From the NCBI RefSeq assembly GCF_049639735.1, contig NZ_JBEVVA010000003.1, forward strand, positions 744,001 to 808,000: a stretch of DNA of 64,000 nucleotides, given 5' to 3'. Both the position numbers and the translations under genes were made by a program. How positions within the stretch are numbered: the stretch's first letter is position 1; every line of letters begins with the position of its first letter. The notes beneath the pieces are model-generated. The model was not told where the DNA came from, ran no database searches, and saw only the letters and a list, made by a program, of their open reading frames with translations. This DNA comes from Elusimicrobium simillimum. GTDB lineage: Bacteria > Elusimicrobiota > Elusimicrobia > Elusimicrobiales > Elusimicrobiaceae. This document shows, piece after piece, positions 16,497 through 23,837 of this stretch.

Positions 16497-17540
16497 TTAA
16501 ATCACTTCAGTTTCTTTCAAATAGAGGTAAGTTTCCCTTAAATCTATTTCGCTTAAGTCATATTTATTATCCTTGGCCCACTGCCGTACCTTTGCTTCAT
16601 CTTCCGGGGTTATTACAATAGCGGCCCTACGTTTTTCTTCAATCTGTTCCTGCTTTCGTTTTGCTTCACTTTCCCTGCGTTCCATTTCTGCCGCCTGTTC
16701 TGCTATTTCTCTCTTCTTTTTTTCTTTTAAAGCAAGCGGTAAATATTTTGGCCAGTTACGCAACATTGTTTCAAGGCTTAGGGGTATGGGAATAGGCTTA
16801 TCCCGGGAAAACTCTGCCATATCCCTCATGCCCACTGTTGTTATATCCCTTAGAAACCCCATATCTTTATTTCCCTTTTTAACCACCCTGCTTAAAGCAC
16901 TGCCGTGTTCCACATACCACTTGTTTGTATCTTCTTTATCACAGGTTGCATAATGTTCCGGGGAAACTGTTTTAATAAACCATGCCGCAAAACGCTGGTT
17001 AATGGGCGCATCTTCAGGCAATACAGCCCTAAAAGTGCCGCCATCAGGGTTGTCAACAGGTTTAGTTTCGGCTTTTACTGCTTTGTCCTGTTTATCATTT
17101 TGTTCTGTTTCTTTTTCTGTTACCTGTTCTTGTTCTGTTTCTTGTACTTGTTCTTTTTCCTTAGGGCCTTGCAAGGCCCTTGCAAGGGGCTTCCAAGCCC
17201 CTTGTTCTTCATCAAATTCCAAATATTGTTTAAGCATGGGAAGTATATTTTTATGGGCACGGTTTGCCGGATTAAGGCCGCCAGGATATTGAAAGTCAAT
17301 AAATTTTGGTATAAAAACTTTACTTTCTCTAATCCAAACAATGCGGCTTTCAAAAGGCTGTAAGTCTTTTTTAGTTACATTAACTCCTATATGAAAGGTC
17401 ATACTTTTAAAATCAATGTCCAATATGCCGCCCGCATTACATTCACATAACATAAACTCCCAAATACATTTTTCTTTAGGTGTTAAATTTCTATACCAAG
17501 AATCCCTAAACTTTCCGCTTTCAAAAAACCTTTTAGCCAT
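16497..17540 (-). CDS. Phage replication initiator (O/DnaD-like)
   Basis: 347 aa. The N-terminal part (MAKRFFESGKFRDSWYRNLTP) has the winged-helix look of phage replisome organisers (KECIWEFMLCECNAGG). A Gln/Glu/Lys linker follows (residues about 125-155), then a helical C-terminal domain ending in a long charged coiled coil (EQAAEMERRESEAKRKQ). The start at 17540 has AAGGTG upstream. Paired palindromes inside the linker-coding region suggest the origin lies within the gene, as for lambda O. Assignment rests on architecture and neighbours. Confidence 0.65.
   Translation of the reverse strand: MAKRFFESGKFRDSWYRNLTPKEKCIWEFMLCECNAGGILDIDFKSMTFHIGVNVTKKDLQPFESRIVWIRESKVFIPKFIDFQYPGGLNPANRAHKNILPMLKQYLEFDEEQGAWKPLARALQGPKEKEQVQETEQEQVTEKETEQNDKQDKAVKAETKPVDNPDGGTFRAVLPEDAPINQRFAAWFIKTVSPEHYATCDKEDTNKWYVEHGSALSRVVKKGNKDMGFLRDITTVGMRDMAEFSRDKPIPIPLSLETMLRNWPKYLPLALKEKKKREIAEQAAEMERRESEAKRKQEQIEEKRRAAIVITPEDEAKVRQWAKDNKYDLSEIDLRETYLYLKETEVI
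17164..17203. other. Candidate phage replication origin palindromes
   Basis: Three overlapping palindromes: GGGCCTTGCAAGGCCC (17164-17179, perfect), CCTTGCAAGG again (17178-17187), and AAGGGGCTT-CC-AAGCCCCTT (17184-17203). They lie inside the replication-protein gene in the low-complexity linker. Origin function is inferred from position. Confidence 0.4.
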
Positions 17541-17550
17541 GTTGCTCACC

Positions 17551-17931
17551 TTAATTCATTTGATAAACACTTTTAAATACATCAGGGCAGAGTTCTGCCA
17601 AAATAACCTTTAACTCCTCCACACTCCTTACTATCCTGTAAATATGGTCCAACTTCTCTAATTTGTGCTGCCATTCAATTTGCGCCGGGTTTTGTTTACC
17701 ATCCTCTTTTTTAGCTTCTAAATGCAATGTAATGCCTTTTGGGAGGTAAACCTTAATATCGGTAGAGCCTTTTTTTCCAGTTTTTAAAAATCCCGTTGAA
17801 GTCCCTTTTTTAGTCCGGCGCATAATTGTGCCCTTAAAATTATTGGTTCTTTCAACCAATAGTAAGCCGCAGTTTTCAAGGAGTGTAAGTTCTTGTAGTA
17901 CATGAGCCTGAAGCACGCTTTCTTTAAGCAT
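17551..17931 (-). CDS. VRR-NUC domain nuclease
   Basis: 126 aa. The core GSTDIKVYLPKGITLHLEAKK contains the PD-(D/E)xK active site (Asp, then Glu-x-Lys), followed by NPAQIEWQHKLEKLDH typical of VRR-NUC. Stand-alone phage VRR-NUC proteins are structure-specific nucleases acting in replication or recombination, matching the ERF/SSB neighbourhood. Confidence 0.88.
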   Translation of the reverse strand: MLKESVLQAHVLQELTLLENCGLLLVERTNNFKGTIMRRTKKGTSTGFLKTGKKGSTDIKVYLPKGITLHLEAKKEDGKQNPAQIEWQHKLEKLDHIYRIVRSVEELKVILAELCPDVFKSVYQMN

Positions 17932-17932
17932 C

Positions 17933-18073
17933 CTAGCCCAGCCTCATGGTTGACCATTTTGTTATAGATGTAGGCTTTTGTTTTTTAATAGCCTCAGCAG
18001 CTTCCATAAGGTTTTTACCTTTAAACTCATATACTTCACGGACAATTTTTTTAATTATTATTCTTTGTTTCAT
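17933..18073 (-). CDS. 46-aa basic mini-protein
   Basis: MKQRIIIKKIVREVYEFKG, then LMEAAEAIKKQKPTSITKW and stop. Looks like a small helix-turn-helix (AAEAIKKQKPTSITKW). Its stop lies 1 nt upstream of the nuclease start. Confidence 0.5.
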   Translation of the reverse strand: MKQRIIIKKIVREVYEFKGKNLMEAAEAIKKQKPTSITKWSTMRLG

Positions 18074-18091
18074 AAGTTTCCTCTCTTGTCT

Positions 18092-18199
18092 CTATATTTT
18101 CCCTGCACAAGTCTTACAAACTAAAGCTTTCTTTTCTTTCTTACGGCCACATCTGCACTTATCTTTAAAAAACAAATCCCGTAGAATTCCAAAAAACAT
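18092..18199 (-). CDS. 35-aa zinc-knuckle mini-protein
   Basis: MFFGILRDLFFKDKCRCGRK and then ALVCKTCAGKI, stop. CxC and CxxC pairs surround a basic stretch. AGGAG lies 6 nt before the ATG. A hairpin (GCGCAGGG/CCCTGCGC, 18216-18245) sits just upstream. Confidence 0.55.
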   Translation of the reverse strand: MFFGILRDLFFKDKCRCGRKKEKKALVCKTCAGKI

Positions 18200-18251
18200 A
18201 AAACTCTCCTATTAAGCGCAGGGAGGAGAATGAGGCCCCCTGCGCCGGGCC

Positions 18252-18671
18252 TTATACCTGCGCCCATCTAAGTTTTTCGGGCGGGGGCTCTATTTCCACT
18301 CCCATTAATGAGTAGGCTGTTATAACCTCATCAATAAGCTGTGACATCCTCTCTTTGCTTATGCCCACCAAACTTTTACCCTCTCTATGAAAAGTGTCTG
18401 TAGCTTTTGAGTAAATCTCTTCATAGTAATGGTCTAGTTTTAATATCTTGTGTACCTCATCAATGCTTTTAATGTCCCCATTTTCTCTGTACCAGGCTTG
18501 AATGGTAGGGCATATAACGCCAAACCAGTACCCTAACTGCTCTAATGTCTTTTTATCTTTTGAACTTTTAACCTCAACCACTACCTGTAAACCCTTGTTT
18601 AACGCTTTGCGAATAAGTAGGTAAAGGCTGTTAAGTTCAATCCAGTGTGTTAGAGTATATTTCTGTGCCAT
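18252..18671 (-). CDS. NinB-like phage recombination protein (tentative)
   Basis: 139 aa. Features: KGLQVVVEVKSSKDKKTLEQLGYWFGVICPTIQAWYRENGD, described here by its parts, resembles NinB/YqaN-type proteins in having a beta-hairpin, a QxxYxxG-like segment and a helical C-terminus. It sits immediately after SSB, where NinB-type genes are often found. Possibly an ssDNA-binding recombination factor. Confidence 0.5.
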   Translation of the reverse strand: MAQKYTLTHWIELNSLYLLIRKALNKGLQVVVEVKSSKDKKTLEQLGYWFGVICPTIQAWYRENGDIKSIDEVHKILKLDHYYEEIYSKATDTFHREGKSLVGISKERMSQLIDEVITAYSLMGVEIEPPPEKLRWAQV

Positions 18672-18674
18672 AAG

Positions 18675-19100
18675 TTAAAAGGGAATATCATCATCTATTG
18701 CCGGGGATTCTTCAACAGACTCTTCTTTTGAAGAGACTGGCCCACCACCGCCTGTAGACTGTAAAATTTGTACTCTTTTACAATTTACTTGTAGTCTTTT
18801 GTGGTTTTTTCCTTGTGCATCTGTGTATTCATTAAGAACCAAACGGCCCTCAATAAGCACAGGCGCACCTTTTACCAGCCTGTCTTTGGCTCTTTCCGCT
18901 GCCGGCCCCCAAAGGGTTACAGGCACAAAAGTAACTTCATCTTGCCATACCTGTGAAGCGTCCATATAACGGCGGTTAACGGCTATGTCAAAGCGGCACA
19001 CAGCGGCACCTTTTTGGGTGTATGCTATGTTAGCGTCTTTAGTAAGTCTGCCAGAGAGCATAACTATGTTAATTTCAGGTATTTTTGTTTGTGTGGACAT
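18675..19100 (-). CDS. ssb: Single-stranded DNA-binding protein
   Basis: 141 aa OB-fold SSB: INIVMLSGRLTKDANIAYTQ, FDIAVNRRYMDA, EVTFVPVTLWGPAAERA and KGAPVLIEGRLVLNEY are canonical. The flexible tail ends in the acidic tip AIDDDIPF that recruits partner proteins. Lies 1 nt downstream of the DUF1351-like gene in the recombination module. Confidence 0.95.
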   Translation of the reverse strand: MSTQTKIPEINIVMLSGRLTKDANIAYTQKGAAVCRFDIAVNRRYMDASQVWQDEVTFVPVTLWGPAAERAKDRLVKGAPVLIEGRLVLNEYTDAQGKNHKRLQVNCKRVQILQSTGGGGPVSSKEESVEESPAIDDDIPF

Positions 19101-19101
19101 A

Positions 19102-19932
19102 TTAAAAAACCTCTCTTAATTTAATACTGTTGTTATCGCAAAACCTTTTCAACTCTTTAAACTGCGCCGCAGTTGCTGTTATCATAAAGCGGCGTGTTTC
19201 AGCAGGTTCAGGCTTGCCCAGTTCTTCAGGGGAAAAAATATTTTCTTCAGCCGGGGCAATAACTGTTGGCTGTAATATTTCTTCTTTAGGTGTTTCAACT
19301 ACTGTGCCTAACACTTCATCCTGTATTTTCTTCTGGTTTTCCAATAGGGTGTTATGGCTAAATGCGGCATTTATATCTAATGTTTGGCAATAAACCGTTA
19401 AGCAAGGTGTTCTAAACTCATTGTCAATCTGGCTTTCTAATGTAGACAGGTCTTTGGTAATAGCCTCCAGCTTAACAGCTAACAGACCTGTTGCTTTCTT
19501 GTCTGTTATTGACAGGCCAAGCATTTTATCTTCTAAGATAGTGTCAAACTTTATCATTTCACCTAAGGTATTCCATTTGTTAAAAAAGACTTCTAAAATC
19601 TCCCGTCTCTGGGCTTTCCTGCGGGCATCGTAGTCTTTTATTTGTTTGTTGATTAACAATGCCGGGGTATCAATAAGTGAAACTATTTCTTTGATTTTTA
19701 ATTCAAACTCCAAATATGGAGTGTTCCACTTAGCTTTTACTTCTTTTCTTTTATCCTCAATTTGTTTTTTAAGGCGTGCCAGTTCGGCATGGTCTTCCTT
19801 TGCCAGTTTCATTTGCTCATCTGTATAAACGGCATTGGCATATGTTGAAGTTATTTCAGATACATACTTTCTAATATCCTCTAAATTAACCTCAATGGGT
19901 TGTAAATCTTGGTGTTTTATTAAAAAGTCCAT
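19102..19932 (-). CDS. DUF1351-like phage protein
   Basis: 276 aa, mostly helical with a long basic coiled coil (LKKQIEDKRKEVKAKWNTPYLEFE, residues about 52-75) typical of DUF1351 proteins found beside ERF/RecT and SSB. The C-terminal part ends in a ferredoxin-like domain (RFMITATAAQFKELKRF). Function unproven; context points to recombination. Abuts erf (1 nt). Confidence 0.75.
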   Translation of the reverse strand: MDFLIKHQDLQPIEVNLEDIRKYVSEITSTYANAVYTDEQMKLAKEDHAELARLKKQIEDKRKEVKAKWNTPYLEFELKIKEIVSLIDTPALLINKQIKDYDARRKAQRREILEVFFNKWNTLGEMIKFDTILEDKMLGLSITDKKATGLLAVKLEAITKDLSTLESQIDNEFRTPCLTVYCQTLDINAAFSHNTLLENQKKIQDEVLGTVVETPKEEILQPTVIAPAEENIFSPEELGKPEPAETRRFMITATAAQFKELKRFCDNNSIKLREVF

Positions 19933-20616
19933 TTAGTTGCCCTCCCCTTGAAACATCTTCTCCCTGTTAGCTATGTAAAAGCCATTTAAAAGGTTTTTAT
20001 ACTCTGGGTTTTTATTGCCTATGTTAACACAGAGGTTTTTCAAATCTTCTTTGCTTTTGGCTTCATAAAGCTTTTCTATTATTTCATCGGGCAGTATTGC
20101 TGGCGCAGGTGGCGTAGAGGCAGCATGGCTTTGTTTTGCCGCTGGCTTAGCTTTACCTTGGTCAAATATCGGCTTTAAAGGGTCTGGCGTTGTAGCATCT
20201 GGGTCATTGTCACCCTTAGTAGGTATACAGAAAGTCTGCATACACATATATTTATAAGCGGCACTCATAGCCTTGTTTGTTGATTTATCCGCTGTGTCCA
20301 TAGCTTCACCGTCGAAAGTAACTTCCTGGGTGCTGCCGTCTTCCGCACAAACAAATGTAAATTTTGTTTTTACCGTTGTATAAAATAAAACGCCGCCTTT
20401 TTGTGTTTGTCTTTCTGTTGTGTGTCTGTCAAGTACCGTGGGCAATATGCAAAGGTTATTTTTGCTTAACAATGGCGCAAGCTTGTTATACATATCATCA
20501 ACACCACGGAAAACATAACCCTGCTGTTGGTTTTTACGGTCTTTAGATATACCGCTTTTTGCCAACTCAGCCATAATATTTATAATGGCCTTATAAACTC
20601 CTAATTGCTGTGTCAT
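19933..20616 (-). CDS. erf: ERF-family single-strand annealing protein
   Basis: Start at the second ATG (20616), 7 nt after GGAG. The N-terminal domain has the ERF pattern: IMAELAKSGISKDRKNQQ, YVFRGVDDMYNKLAPLLSK, and DKSTNKAMSAAYKYMCMQ. A Pro/Ala linker precedes a small C-terminal domain. It anneals complementary strands during phage recombination and circularisation, with SSB. Confidence 0.92.
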   Translation of the reverse strand: MTQQLGVYKAIINIMAELAKSGISKDRKNQQQGYVFRGVDDMYNKLAPLLSKNNLCILPTVLDRHTTERQTQKGGVLFYTTVKTKFTFVCAEDGSTQEVTFDGEAMDTADKSTNKAMSAAYKYMCMQTFCIPTKGDNDPDATTPDPLKPIFDQGKAKPAAKQSHAASTPPAPAILPDEIIEKLYEAKSKEDLKNLCVNIGNKNPEYKNLLNGFYIANREKMFQGEGN

Positions 20617-20638
20617 TTTCATTCTCCTTTTCGTTTAT

Positions 20639-21262
20639 TTATTTTTCTTCATTGTCATAGATGTATATTTCTGCGCCGGTTGCCACGAGAGCAACCTCAA
20701 TCATTTCTTTGACTTTGGCGGAGTTCAGCTTGCCGATACCGCAGCCTAAAAGCGGTATAGCAACGGATTTTACGCCATTGTTAAGAATGTAGTTTTTGAG
20801 TTCATTAAGTCCGGCAGATATATATGAGTAATGAGCCTGAATGTTTTTATCTACTGTAAGCAGATTGCAGACAGTAGGCTTCTGAGAGTTGTAAAAGTAT
20901 GTGTAGTACTCTTTGTAGCCGTCTCTTTTGCAAAACTCTTTATAAGAGGATTCCATCTGGGGGAATTTATCTGCAAAGGCTTTGGCTATGCCTCCGCCCA
21001 TCATGCCAATGGGGTTAACTGCGTTAACAAGAAGTTCGGCTTTATCTTCAAGCAGATTGCCTTTGACGTAATGGATGTTTTTGCAAAGAATAGTTCTGAT
21101 TTTCTGGTTGGACTTTACAATCTTGTACCAGACGTTAGCTTTTATTGATTTGTGGCCTATCTGGAAAACCTTTTGCTTTTCTTTTTCATAATCCTGATAG
21201 ATTACCACGTTATCAACCGGGCCTTTAAAGCAAGAGTTTAGACCGCAAAGAATAACAGACAT
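20639..21262 (-). CDS. Macro-domain protein, C-terminal part of the repeat-linked gene
   Basis: 207 aa from ATG 21262. The macro fold is clear in the C-terminal 140 residues: LVNAVNPIGMMGGGIAKAF (ADP-ribose-binding loop) and VAIPLLGCGIGKLNSAKVKE. Macro domains bind or hydrolyse ADP-ribose adducts. The frame is continuous upstream with the SSATQG octapeptide repeats (…SSATQGKMSV…), so ATG 21262 is probably internal to a longer ancestral protein. An AGGG within the repeat may serve as a weak SD. Confidence 0.85.
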   Translation of the reverse strand: MSVILCGLNSCFKGPVDNVVIYQDYEKEKQKVFQIGHKSIKANVWYKIVKSNQKIRTILCKNIHYVKGNLLEDKAELLVNAVNPIGMMGGGIAKAFADKFPQMESSYKEFCKRDGYKEYYTYFYNSQKPTVCNLLTVDKNIQAHYSYISAGLNELKNYILNNGVKSVAIPLLGCGIGKLNSAKVKEMIEVALVATGAEIYIYDNEEK

Positions 21263-21266
21263 TTTA

Positions 21267-21909
21267 CCCTGCGTGGCGGAACTGTATGAACCCTGCGTGG
21301 CGGAACTGTATGAACCCTGCGTGGCGGAACTGTATGAACCCTGCGTGGCGGAACTGCTATCACCCTGCGTGGCGGAACTGCTATCACCCTGCGTGGCGGA
21401 ACTGCGATAACCCTGCGTGGCGGAACTGCGATAACCCTGCGTGGCGGAACTGCGATAACCCTGCGTGGCGGAACTGCTATCACCCTGCGTGGCGGAACTG
21501 CGATAACCCTGCGTGGCGGAACTGCGATAACCCTGCGTGGCGGAACTGATATCACCCTGCGTGGCGGAACTGCGATAACCCTGCGTGGCGGAACTGCGAT
21601 AACCCTGCGTGGCGGAACTGCTATCACCCTGCGTGGCGGAACTGCGATAACCCTGCGTGGCGGAACTGTATAACCCTGCGTGGCGGAACTGCTATCACCC
21701 TGCGTGGCGGAACTGCTATCACCCTGCGTGAACTGCGATAACCCTGCGTGGCGGAACTGTATGAACCCTGCGTGGCGGAACTGCGATAACCCTGCGTGGC
21801 GGAACTGTATGAACCCTGCGTGGCGGAACTGCTATCACCCTGCGTGGCGGAACTGCGATAACCCTGCGTGGCGGAACTGCGATAACCCTGCGTGGCGGAA
21901 GCAAAACAA
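21267..21909. repeat. 24-bp tandem array (27 units) encoding SSATQGxx octapeptides
   Basis: Units read CCCTGCGTGGCGGAACTG plus six variable bases on the plus strand. Units 1-16 (21267-21650) keep exact 24-bp register. Unit 17 (21651-21673) is 23 bp and unit 20 (21722-21741) is 20 bp; the rest are 24 bp. On the minus strand each unit encodes S-S-A-T-Q-G-x-x with xx = YR, SY, DS or DI. There are no unique spacers, so it is not CRISPR. The two short units together remove 5 bases and split the gene. Confidence 0.95.
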
Positions 21910-22265
21910 CCCTCATAGGTTTTTTTTTGTTCTTTTAATTTTTTTGTGATGAAGCTAATCGCTTCATCTTTTTCACCGCAGAATTCAACAATACATTCTT
22001 TAAATTTGACCTTATCAGTCAAGTCATTAAATTCTGTTGTTGAAACTACCAGCCATTTAGCATCTGTATTACTACTTAAATAGCCAGCATCACCTTTGCC
22101 CTCTAAAAGACCATGCAGACCGTTACCGCAATCTTTATTATCTTTCCAGTCAGGGCACACAACTTTACCTTTTGTGGGCCAAATAAACCCGCCATGTGCC
22201 GACATGTCAGAATTGCATGTTCTTAATATGTAAAACTTCTCTTTTTTTGATTTTTTACCAAACAT
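21624..22265 (-). CDS. N-terminal part of the octapeptide-repeat gene (frameshifted)
   Basis: Begins MFGKKSKKEKFYILRTCNSD (ATG 22265, 7 nt after GGAG). The about 115-residue N-domain contains CPDWKDNKDCGNGLHGLLEG and WLVVSTTEFNDLTDK, followed by seven SSATQGxx units. At the 20-bp unit the frame changes to RRVIAVPP repeats, then again before a stop at 21624. Restoring 5 bases gives one 543-codon gene running through the array into the macro domain (1627+5=1632 nt). I do not recognise the N-domain. Confidence 0.7.
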   Translation of the reverse strand: MFGKKSKKEKFYILRTCNSDMSAHGGFIWPTKGKVVCPDWKDNKDCGNGLHGLLEGKGDAGYLSSNTDAKWLVVSTTEFNDLTDKVKFKECIVEFCGEKDEAISFITKKLKEQKKTYEGCFASATQGYRSSATQGYRSSATQGDSSSATQGSYSSATQGYRSSATQGSYSSATQGYRSSRRVIAVPPRRVIAVPPRRVIQFRHAGLSQFRHAG

Positions 22266-22289
22266 TTTCATTCTCCTTTTATATGCTTC

Positions 22290-22601
22290 TTATTTTTTAG
22301 CTTTCTTAGATGTTTTGGCTGACGGCGTTTTTACTTGTTTTTCTTTGGTTTCCTCTTCTATATGCGTTGCCAATCCTTTTAAAAATTCTGAAAACTCCTT
22401 TGCCCGTTCTTCAGCCATTTTTTCAGCAATTTTTCTGTTAGAAAACTTCATATTAATAACAACTTCGCCGTGTTTTGTTGTGCCAGCTTCTACTTTTACA
22501 GCAAACTGGTCTTTTGTGGCTTTTAGCATCTTTTCATCAGCCATCAGTTCTTTCATGGTTTCCGTGAAGCTTTTTTCTTCTTTCATTTCTTCTTTTGTCA
22601 T
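22290..22601 (-). CDS. Charged helical phage early protein (103 aa)
   Basis: MTKEEMKEEKSFTETMKE start with AGGAGAA ribosome site. Very rich in Lys and Glu, helical, with a Lys/Ala tail (SAKTSKKAKK). A short beta segment EVVINMKFSNRK lies mid-protein. Unknown function. Confidence 0.65.
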   Translation of the reverse strand: MTKEEMKEEKSFTETMKELMADEKMLKATKDQFAVKVEAGTTKHGEVVINMKFSNRKIAEKMAEERAKEFSEFLKGLATHIEEETKEKQVKTPSAKTSKKAKK

Positions 22602-22636
22602 AGTATTTCTCCTTTGTTTTTATGTATTTCTTAAAT

Positions 22637-22805
22637 TGGTGGGAGTGGCAGAGAATTTCACTCTGCACGCCGTTACAAGGAATTTTCTATCCTTTCTATC
22701 TTTTCAGGGTCCTTAGAGGTACCTCGTAGCCCACGACACGGTAGCTTACGTTGGTTCTAATATGAGCATTTAAGCCTTACCTGCGTCTTATTCCGCCACA
22801 CTCCC
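22637..22805 (-). ncRNA. CCA-ended tRNA-like RNA of unknown type (169 nt)
   Basis: The 5' GGGAGTG pairs perfectly with 3' CACTCCC, followed by A and an encoded CCA, like a tRNA acceptor. The 5' part GGCGGAATAAGACGC resembles a Leu/Ser-type D arm (GCG/CGC). The 3' part GCAGAG-TGAAATT-CTCTGC is a T-arm-like hairpin, but lacks TTC in the loop. The 100-nt interior does not form a normal anticodon arm; GGTA-AG-GCTTA pairs with TAAGC-TACC instead, and GAGGTACCTC is palindromic. It fills the only gap between two early genes. It could be a degenerate or intron-bearing tRNA-Leu or a new RNA. Confidence 0.5.
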
Positions 22806-22817
22806 AAATTGTTAAAA

Positions 22818-23156
22818 CTATCTCTTTTTCAATATTTTTAATGCTGATTTGGGCCATTTTGTTTGAGGGCCCCATTTGGGTGCTTGTGATTGCATTTTAT
22901 AGCACTCAAATATTTCACCATCTATATCTATTTCTGGCGTAGCCCAAGTAGAGGCCAGATATGTGTATTCATCCATTGTTGGCTTGCCATCCTTATAAAT
23001 ATACCCGCCTGTATATTCCCAGTCACCCTGCAAGCCTGCTGAAGCGTAAATTGCTTTATGTTCTTTTATTAATTGGGCTGCTTTGTCCCAGTCAAAAACC
23101 ATTGTTTCTTTATCCCTGTTTGCTTGTCCCATGGCAAATGCTCTTGTTGTGTCCAT
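22818..23156 (-). CDS. Hypothetical phage protein (112 aa)
   Basis: MDTTRAFAMGQANRDKETMVF, then DWDKAAQLIKEHK and a Tyr/Trp-rich half (WEYTGGYIYKDGKPTMDEYTY). The start has AAAGGAGA upstream. Compact alpha/beta appearance, no assigned family, no signal peptide. Confidence 0.65.
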   Translation of the reverse strand: MDTTRAFAMGQANRDKETMVFDWDKAAQLIKEHKAIYASAGLQGDWEYTGGYIYKDGKPTMDEYTYLASTWATPEIDIDGEIFECYKMQSQAPKWGPQTKWPKSALKILKKR

Positions 23157-23180
23157 AAAAATCTCCTTTTAATTCTCAAT

Positions 23181-23348
23181 CTATTCCTTAACCATGCTTA
23201 AATGCGCTTCCAAACATTTAATTGCTTCTTTTAACCCCTGCGCCTTTAAATAGTGTCCCCTCACTTCATACTCCTGCGCCGTGTTTCTTATCCAATGTAA
23301 AGCGTTTTCAATAGCGTCCTCTACACTTTTATATTCCTGTAAAATCAT
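23181..23348 (-). CDS. 55-aa helical mini-protein
   Basis: MILQEYKSVEDAIENALHWI start, end CLEAHLSMVKE. The frame is open further upstream, but there it is the shadow of the zinc-ribbon gene at 23350-23475. The ATG lies 1 nt past the stop of that gene, suggesting coupling. Confidence 0.55.
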   Translation of the reverse strand: MILQEYKSVEDAIENALHWIRNTAQEYEVRGHYLKAQGLKEAIKCLEAHLSMVKE

Positions 23349-23349
23349 A

Positions 23350-23475
23350 TTAAGGTACCCAGTAATACCATTCACCGCAGTTATCACAGGTGCAAAGGGT
23401 GGTATCATCCCTGTCCTCCATAAATCTTTTACTGCTGCCGCATTCAGGGCAAGTTCTGCTAAGTTTTGTTGCCAT
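23350..23475 (-). CDS. 41-aa zinc-ribbon mini-protein
   Basis: MATKLSRTCPECGSSKRFM, then TTLCTCDNCGEWYYWVP and stop. CxxC plus CxCxxC is a textbook zinc ribbon, making this frame more credible than the longer overlapping one. Confidence 0.7.
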   Translation of the reverse strand: MATKLSRTCPECGSSKRFMEDRDDTTLCTCDNCGEWYYWVP

Positions 23476-23476
23476 A

Positions 23477-23599
23477 CTAAAATCCCCACTGGTACATATA
23501 CCCGCCGCAGTTTATGGCTAAAAATACCCAGCCAGTAACACCCAGTGCCGTAAAAAGGCACACCGCACCTGCTAACTCTTTAATAAATTCCTTATTCAT
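23477..23599 (-). CDS. 40-aa membrane mini-protein
   Basis: MNKEFIKELAGAVCLFTALG then VTGWVFLAINCGGYMYQWGF. One transmembrane helix. GGAG is 7 nt before this ATG. The stop lies 1 nt before the ribbon gene start. Confidence 0.6.
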   Translation of the reverse strand: MNKEFIKELAGAVCLFTALGVTGWVFLAINCGGYMYQWGF

Positions 23600-23626
23600 A
23601 TCATTCTCCATTTACTTCAAATATTA

Positions 23627-23832
23627 GGGGCGGTAGGGTTTAATTCCGCCCCTTGGGCTTCCCCTCCATAAAAGGGGCGTTATATTTAGCGGGGCGGGAG
23701 GTTTGTACCTTGAGGAGAAGTGCTAATGAATGCCGCCCCGGTGCCGGAACTTTCTTTCCGGCTAGATGGATGAGTGCGGGGTTTGGTTTAGTATTCTTTA
23801 CGGAACACTTAGGAGAGCCGTCAACCGCACTC
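23627..23832. other. Run of stable inverted repeats downstream of tRNA-Tyr
   Basis: Four stacked palindromes with no credible gene: GGGGCGG/CCGCCCC (23627-23652), CGGGGCGG/CCGCCCCG (23690-23697 with 23733-23740), GCCGGAA/TTCCGGC (23743-23762) and GAGTGCGG/CCGCACTC (23772-23779 with 23825-23832). Two enclose loops of 35-45 nt, tRNA-fragment sized. This stretch is co-transcribed on the minus strand after tRNA-Tyr. Possibly degenerate tRNA genes or processing structures. Confidence 0.6.
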
Positions 23833-23837
23833 AAATT

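Noticed and set aside
21238..21627. Open frames in the repeat array (VPPRRVIA type, and NPAWRNC on the other strand)
   Set aside because: Repeats of 24 bp keep all frames open. Only the SSATQG frame connects to real domains at both ends.
21267..21909. CRISPR-like array
   Set aside because: Units are contiguous 24-bp coding repeats with only six variable bases and no spacers, and they encode octapeptides in frame with the macro domain.
22637..22805. Group I intron in tRNA-Leu, or tmRNA
   Set aside because: The insert (about 80-100 nt) is too short for a group I intron and the whole is too short for tmRNA; no tag ORF is seen. Left as unknown RNA.
23352..23561. Upstream part of a 126-codon ORF
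   Set aside because: The alternative frame encodes a clear zinc ribbon and a membrane mini-protein with ribosome sites. Only the last 55 codons of the long frame are kept.
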